Shown: positions 8,553 to 17,354, numbered from the stretch's first letter. The stretch is 64,000 bases of DNA from Methanocorpusculum vombati (GCF_026891935.1 NZ_JAPTGC010000007.1:62001-126000), one strand, 5' to 3'. Notes: generated from the sequence alone by a model not told the origin. Program-made: numbers and translations.

Positions 8553-9085
8553 GACAGGAAATCCGCTTCTCCGGACTCGGAGGTCAGGGCATCATCACCG
8601 CCGCCGTCATCCTTGGCCGCGCCGCAGCACTCTACGGCGGAAAACACGTCGTCCAGACCCAGAGCTACGGCCCGGAGGCACGCGGCGGTGCAAGTGCATC
8701 CGCCGTCATCATCTCCGATGAACCCATCCACTATCCGAAGGTCACCGATCCGCACATCTATGCGATCATGTCCGAGGAGGCATACAAAAAATACGGTGCA
8801 AACGCATCAGCTGATTCGGTCATGCTGATTGACCCGGGCTATGTCACCAGCCGTCCTGACTGCACCTGTTACGAAGTTGCCGCAACTGCCGTTGCAAAGG
8901 CCCGGCTTGGAAAGCCGGTCTTTGCCAACGTCATCATGCTCGGCGGACTTCTTGAAGCAACCGGCATCATCAGCTATGAAGCACTTGAGCACGCAGTTCT
9001 TGACAGCGTCCCCAAAGGCACCGAAGAAAACAACAAAAAAGCCCTTGCCATCGGCATGGAACTGATACGAGAGCAGAGACCATGA
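8549..9085 (+). CDS. korC: 2-oxoglutarate:ferredoxin oxidoreductase, gamma subunit
   Basis: The 178-residue subunit starts 'EIRFSGLGGQGIITAA' and has 'QSYGPEARGGASASAVIIS', the signature of the gamma domain that helps bind coenzyme A. It is translationally coupled on both sides by ATGA overlaps with korB and sucC. With KorD, A and B it completes a four-subunit enzyme. Confidence 0.93.
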   Translation: MRQEIRFSGLGGQGIITAAVILGRAAALYGGKHVVQTQSYGPEARGGASASAVIISDEPIHYPKVTDPHIYAIMSEEAYKKYGANASADSVMLIDPGYVTSRPDCTCYEVAATAVAKARLGKPVFANVIMLGGLLEATGIISYEALEHAVLDSVPKGTEENNKKALAIGMELIREQRP

Positions 9086-10170
9086 AATTCCGCGAACACG
9101 AAGCAAAACAGATCTTCCGGGAAGCAGGCATCCCGGTCCCGAACAGCGAACTTATCAGCCGTGCCGGTGAAGCAGCCGCGGCTCAGGCACGGGTTGCAGA
9201 CCGTGTCGTCCTCAAGGCACAGGTGGACGTTGGCGGCCGCGGAAAAGCGGGCGGCATTCTTCCCGCAACCGACGAAAATATTGCCGAAGTTGCAAAAGAA
9301 CTGTTCGGCAAAACCATCAAGGGACTGCCGGTGGAACAGGTACTGGTTGAAGAAGCACTTGACATCCGGCATGAATATTATCTCAGTATCACCATCGACC
9401 GCACCGCTAAAATGCCGGTCATCCTCTTCTCCGAAGAAGGCGGTGTGGAAATTGAAACGCTTGCAAAGGAAAAACCGGAAGCACTTCACCGCGCCTATAT
9501 TGATCCCTGCTTTACCAATGTACCGGATTTCCTCATGCGCAATGTCTTAGGGTCCGCCCCGAAGGATATTGGTCCGGTCATCAACGCCCTCTATCATGTC
9601 TACTGCAAGACCGATGCAATCCTTGCCGAGATCAATCCTCTGGTAATGACGCCAAAAGGCGTCATTGCCGCGGACGGCAAGATTGTGCTCGACGACAACG
9701 CACTTGTCCGTCAGGGAATCTCCGAGAACCGCGACCTAACGCCTCGTGAGGCTGAGGCGGAGAAACACGGATTCTCCTACGTTGAACTGGGCGGCGACAT
9801 CGGTGTCATCGGCAACGGTGCAGGTCTGACCATGGCAACGCTTGACATCATCGCCCATTACAACGGCCGCGCCGCAAACTTCCTGGATGTCGGCGGCGGT
9901 GCAGGATTCGAACGCGTGGCGCGTGCGGTGCGTCTTGTTGCCTCCATGCCCGGCGTGAAGGTCATTGTGGTCAACCTTCTCGGCGGTATCACCCGCTGTG
10001 ATGAAGTAGCCCACGGTATCATTGACGCAGGTGTCCCCCAGCCGGTGATCGTCCGGCTTGCCGGAACAAACGAAGCTGAGGGCCGCAGACTTCTCGAAGA
10101 AAAAGGGTATCAGATGCTTGATACGATGGATAAGGCCATCCGTGCCGCAGTGGAGGTGGCAAACAAATGA
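9082..10170 (+). CDS. sucC: Succinyl-CoA synthetase (ADP-forming), beta subunit
   Basis: The 362-residue ATP-grasp protein begins 'KFREHEAKQIFREAGIPVP', the canonical SucC N-terminus. It has 'KAQVDVGGRGKAGG', 'AEINPLV' (Mg2+-nucleotide site) and the C-terminal flavodoxin-like half with 'GGGAGFERV' and 'NLLGGITRCDEVA'. With SucD it makes succinyl-CoA from succinate, feeding Kor in the reductive direction. Coupled to korC and sucD by four-base overlaps, so the whole route from succinate to 2-oxoglutarate is one transcription unit. Confidence 0.95.
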   Translation: MKFREHEAKQIFREAGIPVPNSELISRAGEAAAAQARVADRVVLKAQVDVGGRGKAGGILPATDENIAEVAKELFGKTIKGLPVEQVLVEEALDIRHEYYLSITIDRTAKMPVILFSEEGGVEIETLAKEKPEALHRAYIDPCFTNVPDFLMRNVLGSAPKDIGPVINALYHVYCKTDAILAEINPLVMTPKGVIAADGKIVLDDNALVRQGISENRDLTPREAEAEKHGFSYVELGGDIGVIGNGAGLTMATLDIIAHYNGRAANFLDVGGGAGFERVARAVRLVASMPGVKVIVVNLLGGITRCDEVAHGIIDAGVPQPVIVRLAGTNEAEGRRLLEEKGYQMLDTMDKAIRAAVEVANK

Positions 10171-11042
10171 TCTACGCAGACAAAGACACCGAAATTCTGG
10201 TACAGGGAGCGACCGGTTCGCAGGGAGCATTCCACATCAATCTGATGAACCAGTACGCAAAAGAGGTAGGCGGCGCAGGCGTTGTTGCCGGCATGACCCC
10301 CGGCAAAGGCGGTCAGCAGGTACACGGTGTACCGGTGTACAACACCGTCTGGGATGCAATGGACCATCATGACATCGGTGCGTCCGTCATCTTTGTTCCG
10401 GCAGGCGGATGCGGCGATGCCATCATGGAAGCAGCAGATGCACGGATTCCGACGGTCGTTGTCATCACCGAGCACATTCCTGTGCACGATGTGATGCGGG
10501 CAGTTGCCTACGCCAAAACCTGCGGCACAAAGGTTATCGGCCCGAACTGTCCGGGATTTCTGATCCCGGAAGCGTGCAAACTTGGCATCATCCCAACAAA
10601 TTTATGCCGCAAAGGCGATATTGGCGTAGTTTCACGCAGCGGAACGCTGACCTATGAGGTCATCTCGGAACTCTCGCTTGCCGGACTCGGCCAGTCAGGC
10701 ATCATCGGTATCGGCGGCGATCCGATCATCGGCCAGACATTTTCCGATGTGATGGACGTATTCGTTGCAGACGGCAGAACCCGTGCCACCGTTCTGATCG
10801 GTGAAGTCGGCGGAAACCTGGAGATTCGCGGCGCAAAACGTGCACTCTCTCTCGGCATGCCGGTTGTTGCCTACATTGCCGGCATCTCCGCCCCCAAAGA
10901 GAAACGCATGGGCCATGCCGGTGCGATCGTTGAGGGCGGCGAGAGTGACGCCGCATCCAAGATTGAACGTCTGAGAGAACTTGGCATTCCGGTTGCAACC
11001 CGCCCGTCAGAGATTCCGCTGCTGGTAAAGGAGGTCCTATGA
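10167..11042 (+). CDS. sucD: Succinyl-CoA synthetase, alpha subunit
   Basis: The 291-residue alpha subunit has the CoA-binding Rossmann start 'ILVQGATGSQGAFH' and 'GPNCPGFLIP'. The phosphohistidine site lies in 'KRMGHAGAIVEGG', with the histidine at residue 250. The ATG overlaps the sucC stop and the TGA overlaps the dacZ ATG. It forms a heteromer with SucC; full length for the family. Confidence 0.95.
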   Translation: MIYADKDTEILVQGATGSQGAFHINLMNQYAKEVGGAGVVAGMTPGKGGQQVHGVPVYNTVWDAMDHHDIGASVIFVPAGGCGDAIMEAADARIPTVVVITEHIPVHDVMRAVAYAKTCGTKVIGPNCPGFLIPEACKLGIIPTNLCRKGDIGVVSRSGTLTYEVISELSLAGLGQSGIIGIGGDPIIGQTFSDVMDVFVADGRTRATVLIGEVGGNLEIRGAKRALSLGMPVVAYIAGISAPKEKRMGHAGAIVEGGESDAASKIERLRELGIPVATRPSEIPLLVKEVL

Positions 11043-11845
11043 AGGAAAAAGATCGTACACTGCTTCTCGCCGCAGATGAACTTGCCCGGACAGTGGACGC
11101 TCTTGCAATTATTTCCTTCCTGAACAAGGACAACGAAATTCATCTGGAAACCCCGGTGATCTGGGTCCGCGACATCCAGCCCGAGATTCTCCGTGACCAC
11201 ACCATGGTGGCGCTGGTGGACTACTGTTCCAACCACATCATCGATGCAGTACTGCAGTACAAAATTCTGACAAAAATGCAGAGCGGAACTGTTGTTGCGG
11301 TGTTCCCATATGCCCTGCTGATCTATGACATCGAGGATGCAAACGATCAGTTCAACATTGAGCAGTATGCCGATATTGCCGATCTCGACGCACTGCATTC
11401 CGTGTTGTCGCTTGCACTTGAGATCGCCCGGGAAGGCAGGGAAGGCCGGGCCATCGGCACTGCCTTTATCATCGGCGATATCGAAGAGCTGAAACGCTGG
11501 TCGCATCAGGGTGTCTTAAACCCGTACGAGGGCCACCCCGAATCGGTGCGCGACGTGCGGATGAAGGAAAACTGGGAGAGCGTCAAAGAGTTCTCCCAGC
11601 TTGACGGCGTGTTTCTGATCGACAAAAACGGCATCATCGGTGCATCCGGCAGGTATCTGGATGCCGACGGCCGGGACGTGCATCTCCAGAGCGGTCTTGG
11701 AGGCCGCCACCTGGCGACGGCTGCAATCACCAAGGTTGCGCCTGCAATTGGTATTACCGTCTCCGAGAGCGGCGGTGTTGTCCGTGTGTTTGTGGCGGGA
11801 TCCGCCGTTGCGCAGATTCGGACCGATATCCGGCTCTCCGTCTGA
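11039..11845 (+). CDS. dacZ: Archaeal diadenylate cyclase (DacZ, DisA_N domain)
   Basis: The 268-residue protein ends in a DisA_N domain that would make cyclic di-AMP from two ATP. Landmarks are 'LDGVFLIDKNGIIGASGRYLDA' (canonical DGA motif here Asp189-Gly190-Val191) and 'GGRHLATAAITK' (canonical RHR site here Arg223-His224-Leu225), followed by 'ITVSESGGVVRVF'. The N-terminal half is a pyruvate-kinase-C-like alpha/beta domain, as in other archaeal DacZ. The ATG overlaps sucD by four bases, so the gene closes the kor-suc operon. The two substitutions leave activity slightly uncertain. Confidence 0.85.
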   Translation: MKEKDRTLLLAADELARTVDALAIISFLNKDNEIHLETPVIWVRDIQPEILRDHTMVALVDYCSNHIIDAVLQYKILTKMQSGTVVAVFPYALLIYDIEDANDQFNIEQYADIADLDALHSVLSLALEIAREGREGRAIGTAFIIGDIEELKRWSHQGVLNPYEGHPESVRDVRMKENWESVKEFSQLDGVFLIDKNGIIGASGRYLDADGRDVHLQSGLGGRHLATAAITKVAPAIGITVSESGGVVRVFVAGSAVAQIRTDIRLSV

Positions 11846-11891
11846 ATCTTTTTTTGGCGCTGCCGTATTATCCCGGGTGTGACGAACCCGC

Positions 11892-12590
11892 TTACTCTGT
11901 TCCCTGCCGGGACTCCGCCACCAGTTCCAGTTTTGTGAGCCATGCATCAAAATGCGGACAGCAGCTCCTGATGACAGGAAGTCCTATTCGTTCGGCAATT
12001 GCCATTCCTTCCACCGTCTTTGAGTAGCGCGGATACAGTTTCTTCAGCCGTTTTGACGGTGCCGTCTCCGGATGTGTATTGATCTCTTCGGGTGCATAGT
12101 GATTTCTGATCTCCGTCAGTTCGGCATACTTTGATTCGCGGTCTACGGACAGCACACGGTCCACAACGGATACATCCGAAAAGAGCAGCGCCTCAAACTC
12201 ATGCAGCTGAATATAGGGAATAAACGTATCCTCTGAAACAGTATCCCCGCTGATATCCGCATCCAGCCGCCGTTCCAGATAGGCAACGCGTTCTGCGGAG
12301 ATGGGAAACCGGTTCACCTCCTCCATTCCGGGAAAATCTGCCGGAAGTCCGTAATAGTCGATCATCGTCGTCACCACGGCATTTCTGTTCTTCAGCAGAC
12401 GGCGCGTGTTCACCCGGAACTGTTCATAATGACTCAGGCCCCCGCGATGTGCAATACCGCGGCTGTTGCTTGTCTTGTTGATGATAACTGCGATACTGCA
12501 GTTATACTCCTCAAGATGCGGCCGGAGCATCCGGGATGCAAATGAGGCCTCTGTGTATCCTTCCACGTGAATCTTCAGAAGAAGCGTCAC
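11892..12590 (-). CDS. DUF4276 (TOPRIM-like) protein of a putative defence pair
   Basis: The 232-residue protein shows the DUF4276 hallmarks: 'HVEGYTEASFA' with Glu10 and Glu14, 'TTMIDYYGLP' with Asp78, and 'QLHEFEALLFSD' at about 129-139. DUF4276 is a TOPRIM-fold family found as the nuclease-like partner of ATPases in several phage-defence systems (AbiL-like and related to RloB/PARIS layouts). The ATG overlaps the upstream ATPase gene by four bases, so the two form one operon. It runs convergently toward dacZ with a 46-base gap. The defence role is inferred from the pairing. Confidence 0.75.
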   Translation of the reverse strand: MTLLLKIHVEGYTEASFASRMLRPHLEEYNCSIAVIINKTSNSRGIAHRGGLSHYEQFRVNTRRLLKNRNAVVTTMIDYYGLPADFPGMEEVNRFPISAERVAYLERRLDADISGDTVSEDTFIPYIQLHEFEALLFSDVSVVDRVLSVDRESKYAELTEIRNHYAPEEINTHPETAPSKRLKKLYPRYSKTVEGMAIAERIGLPVIRSCCPHFDAWLTKLELVAESRQGTE

Positions 12591-13633
12591 GGATTTCCTC
12601 CCAGAACATTCATCTGCCAGAGCTCTCCGATGCTGTACTCCTCAATCCAGTCCGCAAGACTCTCGGGTGTCGGCACGGTAATCGTTGTTGTGCCGCGGTT
12701 CATGTCAACGATCAGAATCCGGGAACCGGCACTCTCTTCTGCGGGACCGAACGCATTCAGGAGCTGTACCGACTGGGTGGAGACCAGCAGTTGTGCACTT
12801 CTGCTTGCCAGCTTCATCAGATCCGCAAGCACGGCAACCGCGAACGGGTGCAGTCCCAGTTCCGGTTCATCAATCAGAATCAGCCGCGGCGGAGCAGGCT
12901 GCAGGAGAAGGACTGCCAGATTGATGAACCGGGCGGTACCGCCGGAGAGTACCGAGAGTCCGAATACGTGGCCGCCTGCCTGCGCGTCTGTCCAGAACAG
13001 TGTTACGGCTCCGTTCTCCTCGCGGAACAGAAAATCTCCGAACTGGGGGAATATGAGCCGGATGGTATCGGTGATCTTTTCAAAATACCCGGGCTCCGTC
13101 AGTTTGAGCCGGAACAAAAACTCCGTCAGCCGCCGCTCATCCTCCGCTCCCGTACACCTGCTCTGAAACCGGTAGGTTGTCCAGCTCTGCAGATGCAGCC
13201 GGAAACTTTCCCACGAGGGATCTTCGTACGCTCCTGCAAAGATTCCCGTCTCAACCGTATCAGAGGAAACCAGTTTCAGCGATTTGTCCCCGGTGGTGAT
13301 GATCAGTTGTTCGGATGCGATGCGGCATCCGCTGCCTGAATCGGGATGGAGATGTATCTCATAGAAACTGTCTCCGAACTCCGCCCGCAGCACGATTGTA
13401 TTCGTCTGTTTGGTTCCGTACCGGAACAGAACCTCAGGCCCGCCGCTCTCGGCAACATACGTCTGCAGTTTCCCCATCGTGATTGCATGAAACAGCTCAA
13501 ATATGCCGAGAATATTGCTTTTCCCTGACCCGTTCGATCCTATCAGGAGGTTAATACGGTCAAGCGGAAAATCGGCATCTTCAATTGAGCGAAATCCTGC
13601 AATCCGTACTCGTGAGATGTCTGGGGCAGTCAT
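12587..13633 (-). CDS. AAA (SMC/ABC-type) ATPase of a putative defence pair
   Basis: The 348-residue ATPase starts 'ISRVRIAGFRSIEDADFPL', the RecF/SMC-like N-terminus. It has Walker A 'GSNGSGKSN' (32-40), an ABC-type signature 'LSGGTAR' (229-235), Walker B 'LILIDEPELGLHP' (251-263) and a 'VSTQS' switch (284-288). No hinge coiled coil is present, which separates it from true SMC proteins and matches AAA_21/OLD-like ATPases. It is the first gene of a two-gene unit with the DUF4276 protein. It probably senses or responds to infection, but no sensor domain is recognisable. Confidence 0.82.
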   Translation of the reverse strand: MTAPDISRVRIAGFRSIEDADFPLDRINLLIGSNGSGKSNILGIFELFHAITMGKLQTYVAESGGPEVLFRYGTKQTNTIVLRAEFGDSFYEIHLHPDSGSGCRIASEQLIITTGDKSLKLVSSDTVETGIFAGAYEDPSWESFRLHLQSWTTYRFQSRCTGAEDERRLTEFLFRLKLTEPGYFEKITDTIRLIFPQFGDFLFREENGAVTLFWTDAQAGGHVFGLSVLSGGTARFINLAVLLLQPAPPRLILIDEPELGLHPFAVAVLADLMKLASRSAQLLVSTQSVQLLNAFGPAEESAGSRILIVDMNRGTTTITVPTPESLADWIEEYSIGELWQMNVLGGNP

Positions 13634-13837
13634 TATTTGTCAGTATCGCTGCGGAGGGTATTAAAACTGCGTCTTTGGGAGGGTGCACGATTCACAAATC
13701 TTTGCGTTTCCCGCCGCTTCACGGGAAAACACGAAAAAACCTGCGTTCTGTGTGCTCCGCAGGCGAGTCACGAAGAAAGATGCAGCGCTGCAAACCCCAG
13801 AATAGAAATAGCAACTCCGGGAAATATAATCCCATAT

Positions 13838-14395
13838 ATGACAGACCAGGAAATCTTTTCCGATCTTTCCCGCATCGGAAAACGCCTCTTCACCGAGCAT
13901 CTCGTCGGCGGAAACTTCGGAAACATGAGCGCACGTTACGCTGACGGTTACTTTATCACCCGCACCGGATCCTACCTTGATGCAGACCCGGCGCAGGCGG
14001 TCCTCATGCCTTTGAACGGCAGGGTTACTCCCGGAGCATCCAGCGAGTGGCGGGTACACACGGCAATCTACAATGAAGCAGAGCAGCACGCAGCAGTTGT
14101 CCATGCCCACCCGGCCCATGCCGTCGCACTCTCCCTTCTGGTGGAGGATGAGATACGCACCATCGACAGCGAAGGAAAAATGCTTGCACCCTCCATTACC
14201 GTCGTGGACGGAGCGCCCGGGACACAGGAACTTGCCGACGCTGTTGCAAAAGGGCTGCGCAGTGCAAATGTGGTCATTGCAAGAGGGCACGGAACGTTTG
14301 CGGCGGGAAAAGATCTGGATCAGGCATATCTCTTTACCTCTCTTGCAGAACACTGCTGCAAAATATTACACTACACAAAACTCTACCGACAGTAA
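13838..14395 (+). CDS. Class II aldolase/adducin family protein (fuculose-1-phosphate aldolase-like)
   Basis: The 185-residue protein has the zinc-dependent class II aldolase fold. 'LVGGNFGNMSAR' is the phosphate-binding Gly-rich loop, 'VVHAHPAH' supplies two zinc histidines, and 'IARGHGTFAAG' supplies a third. In methanogens an L-fuculose-phosphate-type aldolase has been linked to lactaldehyde production for coenzyme F420, and this could be that enzyme; substrate specificity cannot be read here. The frame is open upstream to 13637, but the family N-terminus begins at the Met at 13838, and the 204 bases before it form a divergent promoter region with the ATPase gene. Confidence 0.8.
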   Translation: MTDQEIFSDLSRIGKRLFTEHLVGGNFGNMSARYADGYFITRTGSYLDADPAQAVLMPLNGRVTPGASSEWRVHTAIYNEAEQHAAVVHAHPAHAVALSLLVEDEIRTIDSEGKMLAPSITVVDGAPGTQELADAVAKGLRSANVVIARGHGTFAAGKDLDQAYLFTSLAEHCCKILHYTKLYRQ

Positions 14396-14429
14396 CGTAT
14401 CACCCGAACTGCCGGGAAAAAATATTTTT

Positions 14430-14765
14430 TTAGAGGAGGGGATCGATGTACTCGCTGATCCGCGGGACGGATACCGCACCAACCGGAACACATGTTCCGT
14501 TGATCAAAATGATCGGCAGCGGCGGATGTTCGGCGCGGACAATTTCCTTGATACGGTCGGGAATCTCTTTGTCAAGCGGCACCAGTTCAACGGAAACCTT
14601 GTCGCCGTACTTTTCCCCGAGTGCATCACGCAGCGCCGGGAATGCAAAGGACAGCTTCTCTTTCTGGTAACACTCCGTAAGTCCGCAGGAACGCTCGGCA
14701 TCACAGGGGAACGGACCGCAGGGACGATAGGTGTAGCCGACAACCTCAACAGTGATCTGAGTCAT
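14430..14765 (-). CDS. Cysteine-rich thioredoxin-fold protein, YuzD-like
   Basis: The 111-residue protein has four early cysteines, Cys16, 21, 27 and 32 ('RPCGPFPCDAERSCGLTEC'). A thioredoxin-like pattern follows: a helix 'FPALRDALGEKYGDKV', strand 'VELVPL', then 'LPIILINGTCVPVGAV' with a probable cis-proline before the last strands. This resembles the YuzD/DUF1462 group of small disulfide-oxidoreductase-like proteins, but with more cysteines near the N-terminus. It lies beside a thioredoxin gene on the same strand. A redox or metal-handling role is inferred. Confidence 0.5.
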   Translation of the reverse strand: MTQITVEVVGYTYRPCGPFPCDAERSCGLTECYQKEKLSFAFPALRDALGEKYGDKVSVELVPLDKEIPDRIKEIVRAEHPPLPIILINGTCVPVGAVSVPRISEYIDPLL

Positions 14766-14872
14766 GGATACTGTATTGAACGTCTGATAAAAAGGGCTTT
14801 GTGAAAATTACTTCCAAAGAAAGGTCTGGTGCACAACCGGACGGCATGCACCTTCCCTCAAAAATATTGGGA

Positions 14873-15142
14873 TTAGCAGAGAGGGATCAGCAGCGCTTCA
14901 AGGCGGGATGCATCCGTCACACCCTCAAGACGGTGGACAACTTTCCCGTCCTTTTCGATGATGAGAGTGGGAACCACGCTTATCTGGTATTTGTTTGCAA
15001 GGTCGGGGAACTGGTCCACATCCACCTTCTTCATGTCAACCTTGTCACCAATCTTTTCCGCGAGCGAGTCAATAATCGGACTCTGGATTCTGCACGGACC
15101 GCACCAGGTCGCAAAGAAATCATATAACACGGGTTTTGTCAT
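14873..15142 (-). CDS. trx: Thioredoxin
   Basis: A compact 89-residue thioredoxin with 'FFATWCGPC' (active-site Cys14 and Cys17), 'KVDVDQFPDLANKYQISVVPTLII' including the cis-proline, and 'GVTDASRLEALL' as the last helix. It reduces protein disulfides in the cytoplasm. It is shorter than bacterial thioredoxins at both ends, as is common in methanogens. A 107-base gap separates it from the YuzD-like gene downstream, so co-transcription is possible but not required. Confidence 0.93.
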   Translation of the reverse strand: MTKPVLYDFFATWCGPCRIQSPIIDSLAEKIGDKVDMKKVDVDQFPDLANKYQISVVPTLIIEKDGKVVHRLEGVTDASRLEALLIPLC

Positions 15143-15227
15143 AGTTACTCGTATGACAGGCAGATTAATATAACTTCTCTTTGGGGAATGCAGAAAAATA
15201 GATGGAGTATTTTCAGGGAAAATAATA

Positions 15228-16088
15228 TTATTCTGCTTCGTATAATGCCGTAATCACATCGCGATCGAACAGCATGCCGGACAGCCGCTGATCATTATCG
15301 ATGATCGGCATCTGATCCACACGACCGCGCTTCATCTTTAAGGCACAGTCGCTGATCTCGGCATTGTTCGGGACGGAGATAACCTTTGTCACCATGACAT
15401 CCTTAACCGGACGGTTTGGAAGTTCCACTTTGGAGATACCGTAGGAGATGGTATGGTTGTCGCGGATGCTCTCCCAGGTCCATTCATCATCGTCTGTTCC
15501 GGTGGAGAAATCGCTGGTCTGCACATCATCCTCAATACGGGAACAGCGGATTAAGTCACGTTCGGAGATAATACCGGTCAGTTTATTCTCGGAGTTTAAG
15601 ATAGGCATTGCATCCACTTCTGCAAGCTCCATGATTCTGCCGACAACGGGAAGCGGGGTCTCCTCCCAGATGGCAAAGGTCTGTTTGTCAACAAACCGGT
15701 CGCGAATCTCGCGCTTGTCATTGATCTTGGCAACTGCGCTGACCAGATCGGAAACACTCAGAAGACCAACCAGTTTATTACCCTCAACAACCGGAAGACG
15801 GCGGACATTGCAGTTGGTCATAACTTCCGCAGCCTCGGCAAGCGTTGCATCCGGACGGATGGTCAGCGGCTCGTGGCTCATCAGAAGCGCAATCTGGTTT
15901 TCCTCTGCATTATGCAGAATATCTTTTCTGGTGACAATGCCGATCAGCTGATCGCCTTTTACTACCGGAACACCGGAGATGCCGGTGCGCTTCAGAATCC
16001 GGAGAACGTCGTCCCGGCTGGAGGGAATCTCCACGGACACAACATCCTTTGTCATGTAGTCTTTTGCAAGCATTTCTTCAGTTGTCAT
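15228..16088 (-). CDS. Four-CBS-domain protein
   Basis: The 286-residue protein is built of four CBS repeats in two Bateman pairs, seen from 'AKDYMTKDVVSV', 'LLMSHEPLTIRPDATLAEAAEVM', 'FAIWEETPLPVVGRIMELAEV' and 'VKDVMVTKVISVPNNAEISDC'. Each is followed by a 'PIxDxxxxLxGxxxxRDxI'-type strand-helix. CBS pairs bind adenosine nucleotides and act as regulatory modules; no catalytic domain is attached. Stress or energy sensing is a reasonable guess given the neighbouring UspA genes on the same strand. The 286 bases upstream contain no gene. Confidence 0.9.
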   Translation of the reverse strand: MTTEEMLAKDYMTKDVVSVEIPSSRDDVLRILKRTGISGVPVVKGDQLIGIVTRKDILHNAEENQIALLMSHEPLTIRPDATLAEAAEVMTNCNVRRLPVVEGNKLVGLLSVSDLVSAVAKINDKREIRDRFVDKQTFAIWEETPLPVVGRIMELAEVDAMPILNSENKLTGIISERDLIRCSRIEDDVQTSDFSTGTDDDEWTWESIRDNHTISYGISKVELPNRPVKDVMVTKVISVPNNAEISDCALKMKRGRVDQMPIIDNDQRLSGMLFDRDVITALYEAE

Positions 16089-16374
16089 GGAACACCTTCG
16101 TATGTTGTACGAATTTTCTTGTCTGTGACATGGGCATTACACTTCTTCCCAAAGGGAAAAGTTAGAATTACGTTAGGGCTATTGATGTAAAAACAGTTCT
16201 ATCCGGTACAATGGATGATCTGCTTTGCAGGATCTGTTCGGATGCGAGAAAAAGCCGGAATCATTGCAGAAACCCCGGTAAAAGGGACAAATTTTTTTCA
16301 TCCCTTCAAAGGGGATCAGATACCACGCGCAGAAAAAAAGAGGGGGATTCTCTGATAAAATTTGTGCGAATATT

Positions 16375-16803
16375 TCAGGTCCGGACAATTAAGATGTTGG
16401 TTTTGCCGTAGTTAACCACATAGGAGGAGACACTGCCAAGAAGCAGGCGGTCCAGTTTGGATTTGCCGAGGGAACCAACAACGATCAGATCTGCATCGAT
16501 CTTGGTCGAAATTTCAATGATGGTGTCTCCCGCATGGCCTGCCTCGATGTGCGGCTCAACGGTGACTCCCTGCTGTTTTGCGTCCTCGGCAAGTTCTGCA
16601 ATGACCTGATGCCCCTCCTTTTCAAACCGCTCGTAGATCAGTTCCCAGGTGGTGTCCACCGGTGCGGGGCTGACGATGCCTGATTCTATGACATAGATTA
16701 CATGGAGTTCGGCTTTGTTCTGTTTCGCCAGTTCGACTGCCCGTGAAAATGCCCGCCGGCTGATCTCGGACCCGTCAATTGCTACAAGTATTTTGGAAAA
16801 CAT
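16375..16803 (-). CDS. Universal stress protein, UspA family
   Basis: The 142-residue protein begins 'FSKILVAIDGSEISRRAFSRAVELA' and ends 'LIVVGSLGKSKLDRLLLGSVSSYVVNYGKTNILIVRT'. The last part holds the ATP-binding G-2x-G-9x-G(S/T) type motif of nucleotide-binding UspA proteins. It is closely similar to the next gene at 16888, so the two look like a tandem duplication. The molecular role is unknown beyond stress association in the family. Confidence 0.92.
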   Translation of the reverse strand: MFSKILVAIDGSEISRRAFSRAVELAKQNKAELHVIYVIESGIVSPAPVDTTWELIYERFEKEGHQVIAELAEDAKQQGVTVEPHIEAGHAGDTIIEISTKIDADLIVVGSLGKSKLDRLLLGSVSSYVVNYGKTNILIVRT

Positions 16804-16887
16804 GACTGTATACCTCCGATTATCTCGTTATGATTACTTATCCTCTCCAAAACTTAAAAAGAGTTCGGAGCGGGCAAGAGATCCGTT

Positions 16888-17304
16888 TCATCCGCGGATA
16901 ACCAGGATATTCCGCATGCTGTACTGGGTTACATAGGCAGATACGCTGCCGAGCAGCAGACGATCCAGATGAGACTTTCCGAGGGAACCGACCAGAATCA
17001 GATCGGCATCTATCTCGTCGGCGGTGCTGACGATTCTGTCACCCGGATGGCCGGAGACAAGATGCGGGGTAAAGGAAACACCCGCCTCTTTTGCGGTATT
17101 TTCCAGTTCGTCAAGCAGCATTTTTGCATCCGTTTCGGTCCGGGTCTGGTTTGCGGGACTGTCGTCCTTCCATATGTGAGGACTGTTGACAACCGTAATC
17201 ACATGCAGTTCGGCGTTGTCTTCTCTGGCGAGCTCAAGCGCCCGGGAGTACGCTATCCGGCTGATCTCAGAACCATCCAGCGCCACAAGAATTCTGGTGA
17301 ACAT
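16888..17304 (-). CDS. Universal stress protein, UspA family (second copy)
   Basis: The 138-residue paralogue of the gene at 16375 shares 'RILVALDGSEISR.A.SRALELA' and 'LILVGSLGKSHLDRLLLGSVSAYVTQY', including the ATP-binding glycine motif. The centre differs: an insertion-like 'NSPHIWKDDSPANQTRTETDA' replaces the first copy's linker. The 84-base spacer to the first copy may contain its own promoter. Confidence 0.92.
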   Translation of the reverse strand: MFTRILVALDGSEISRIAYSRALELAREDNAELHVITVVNSPHIWKDDSPANQTRTETDAKMLLDELENTAKEAGVSFTPHLVSGHPGDRIVSTADEIDADLILVGSLGKSHLDRLLLGSVSAYVTQYSMRNILVIRG

Positions 17305-17354
17305 GATAATTTTACTGTCGCGTTATAAGAATAAAAAATGTCGGATGATTCTGT

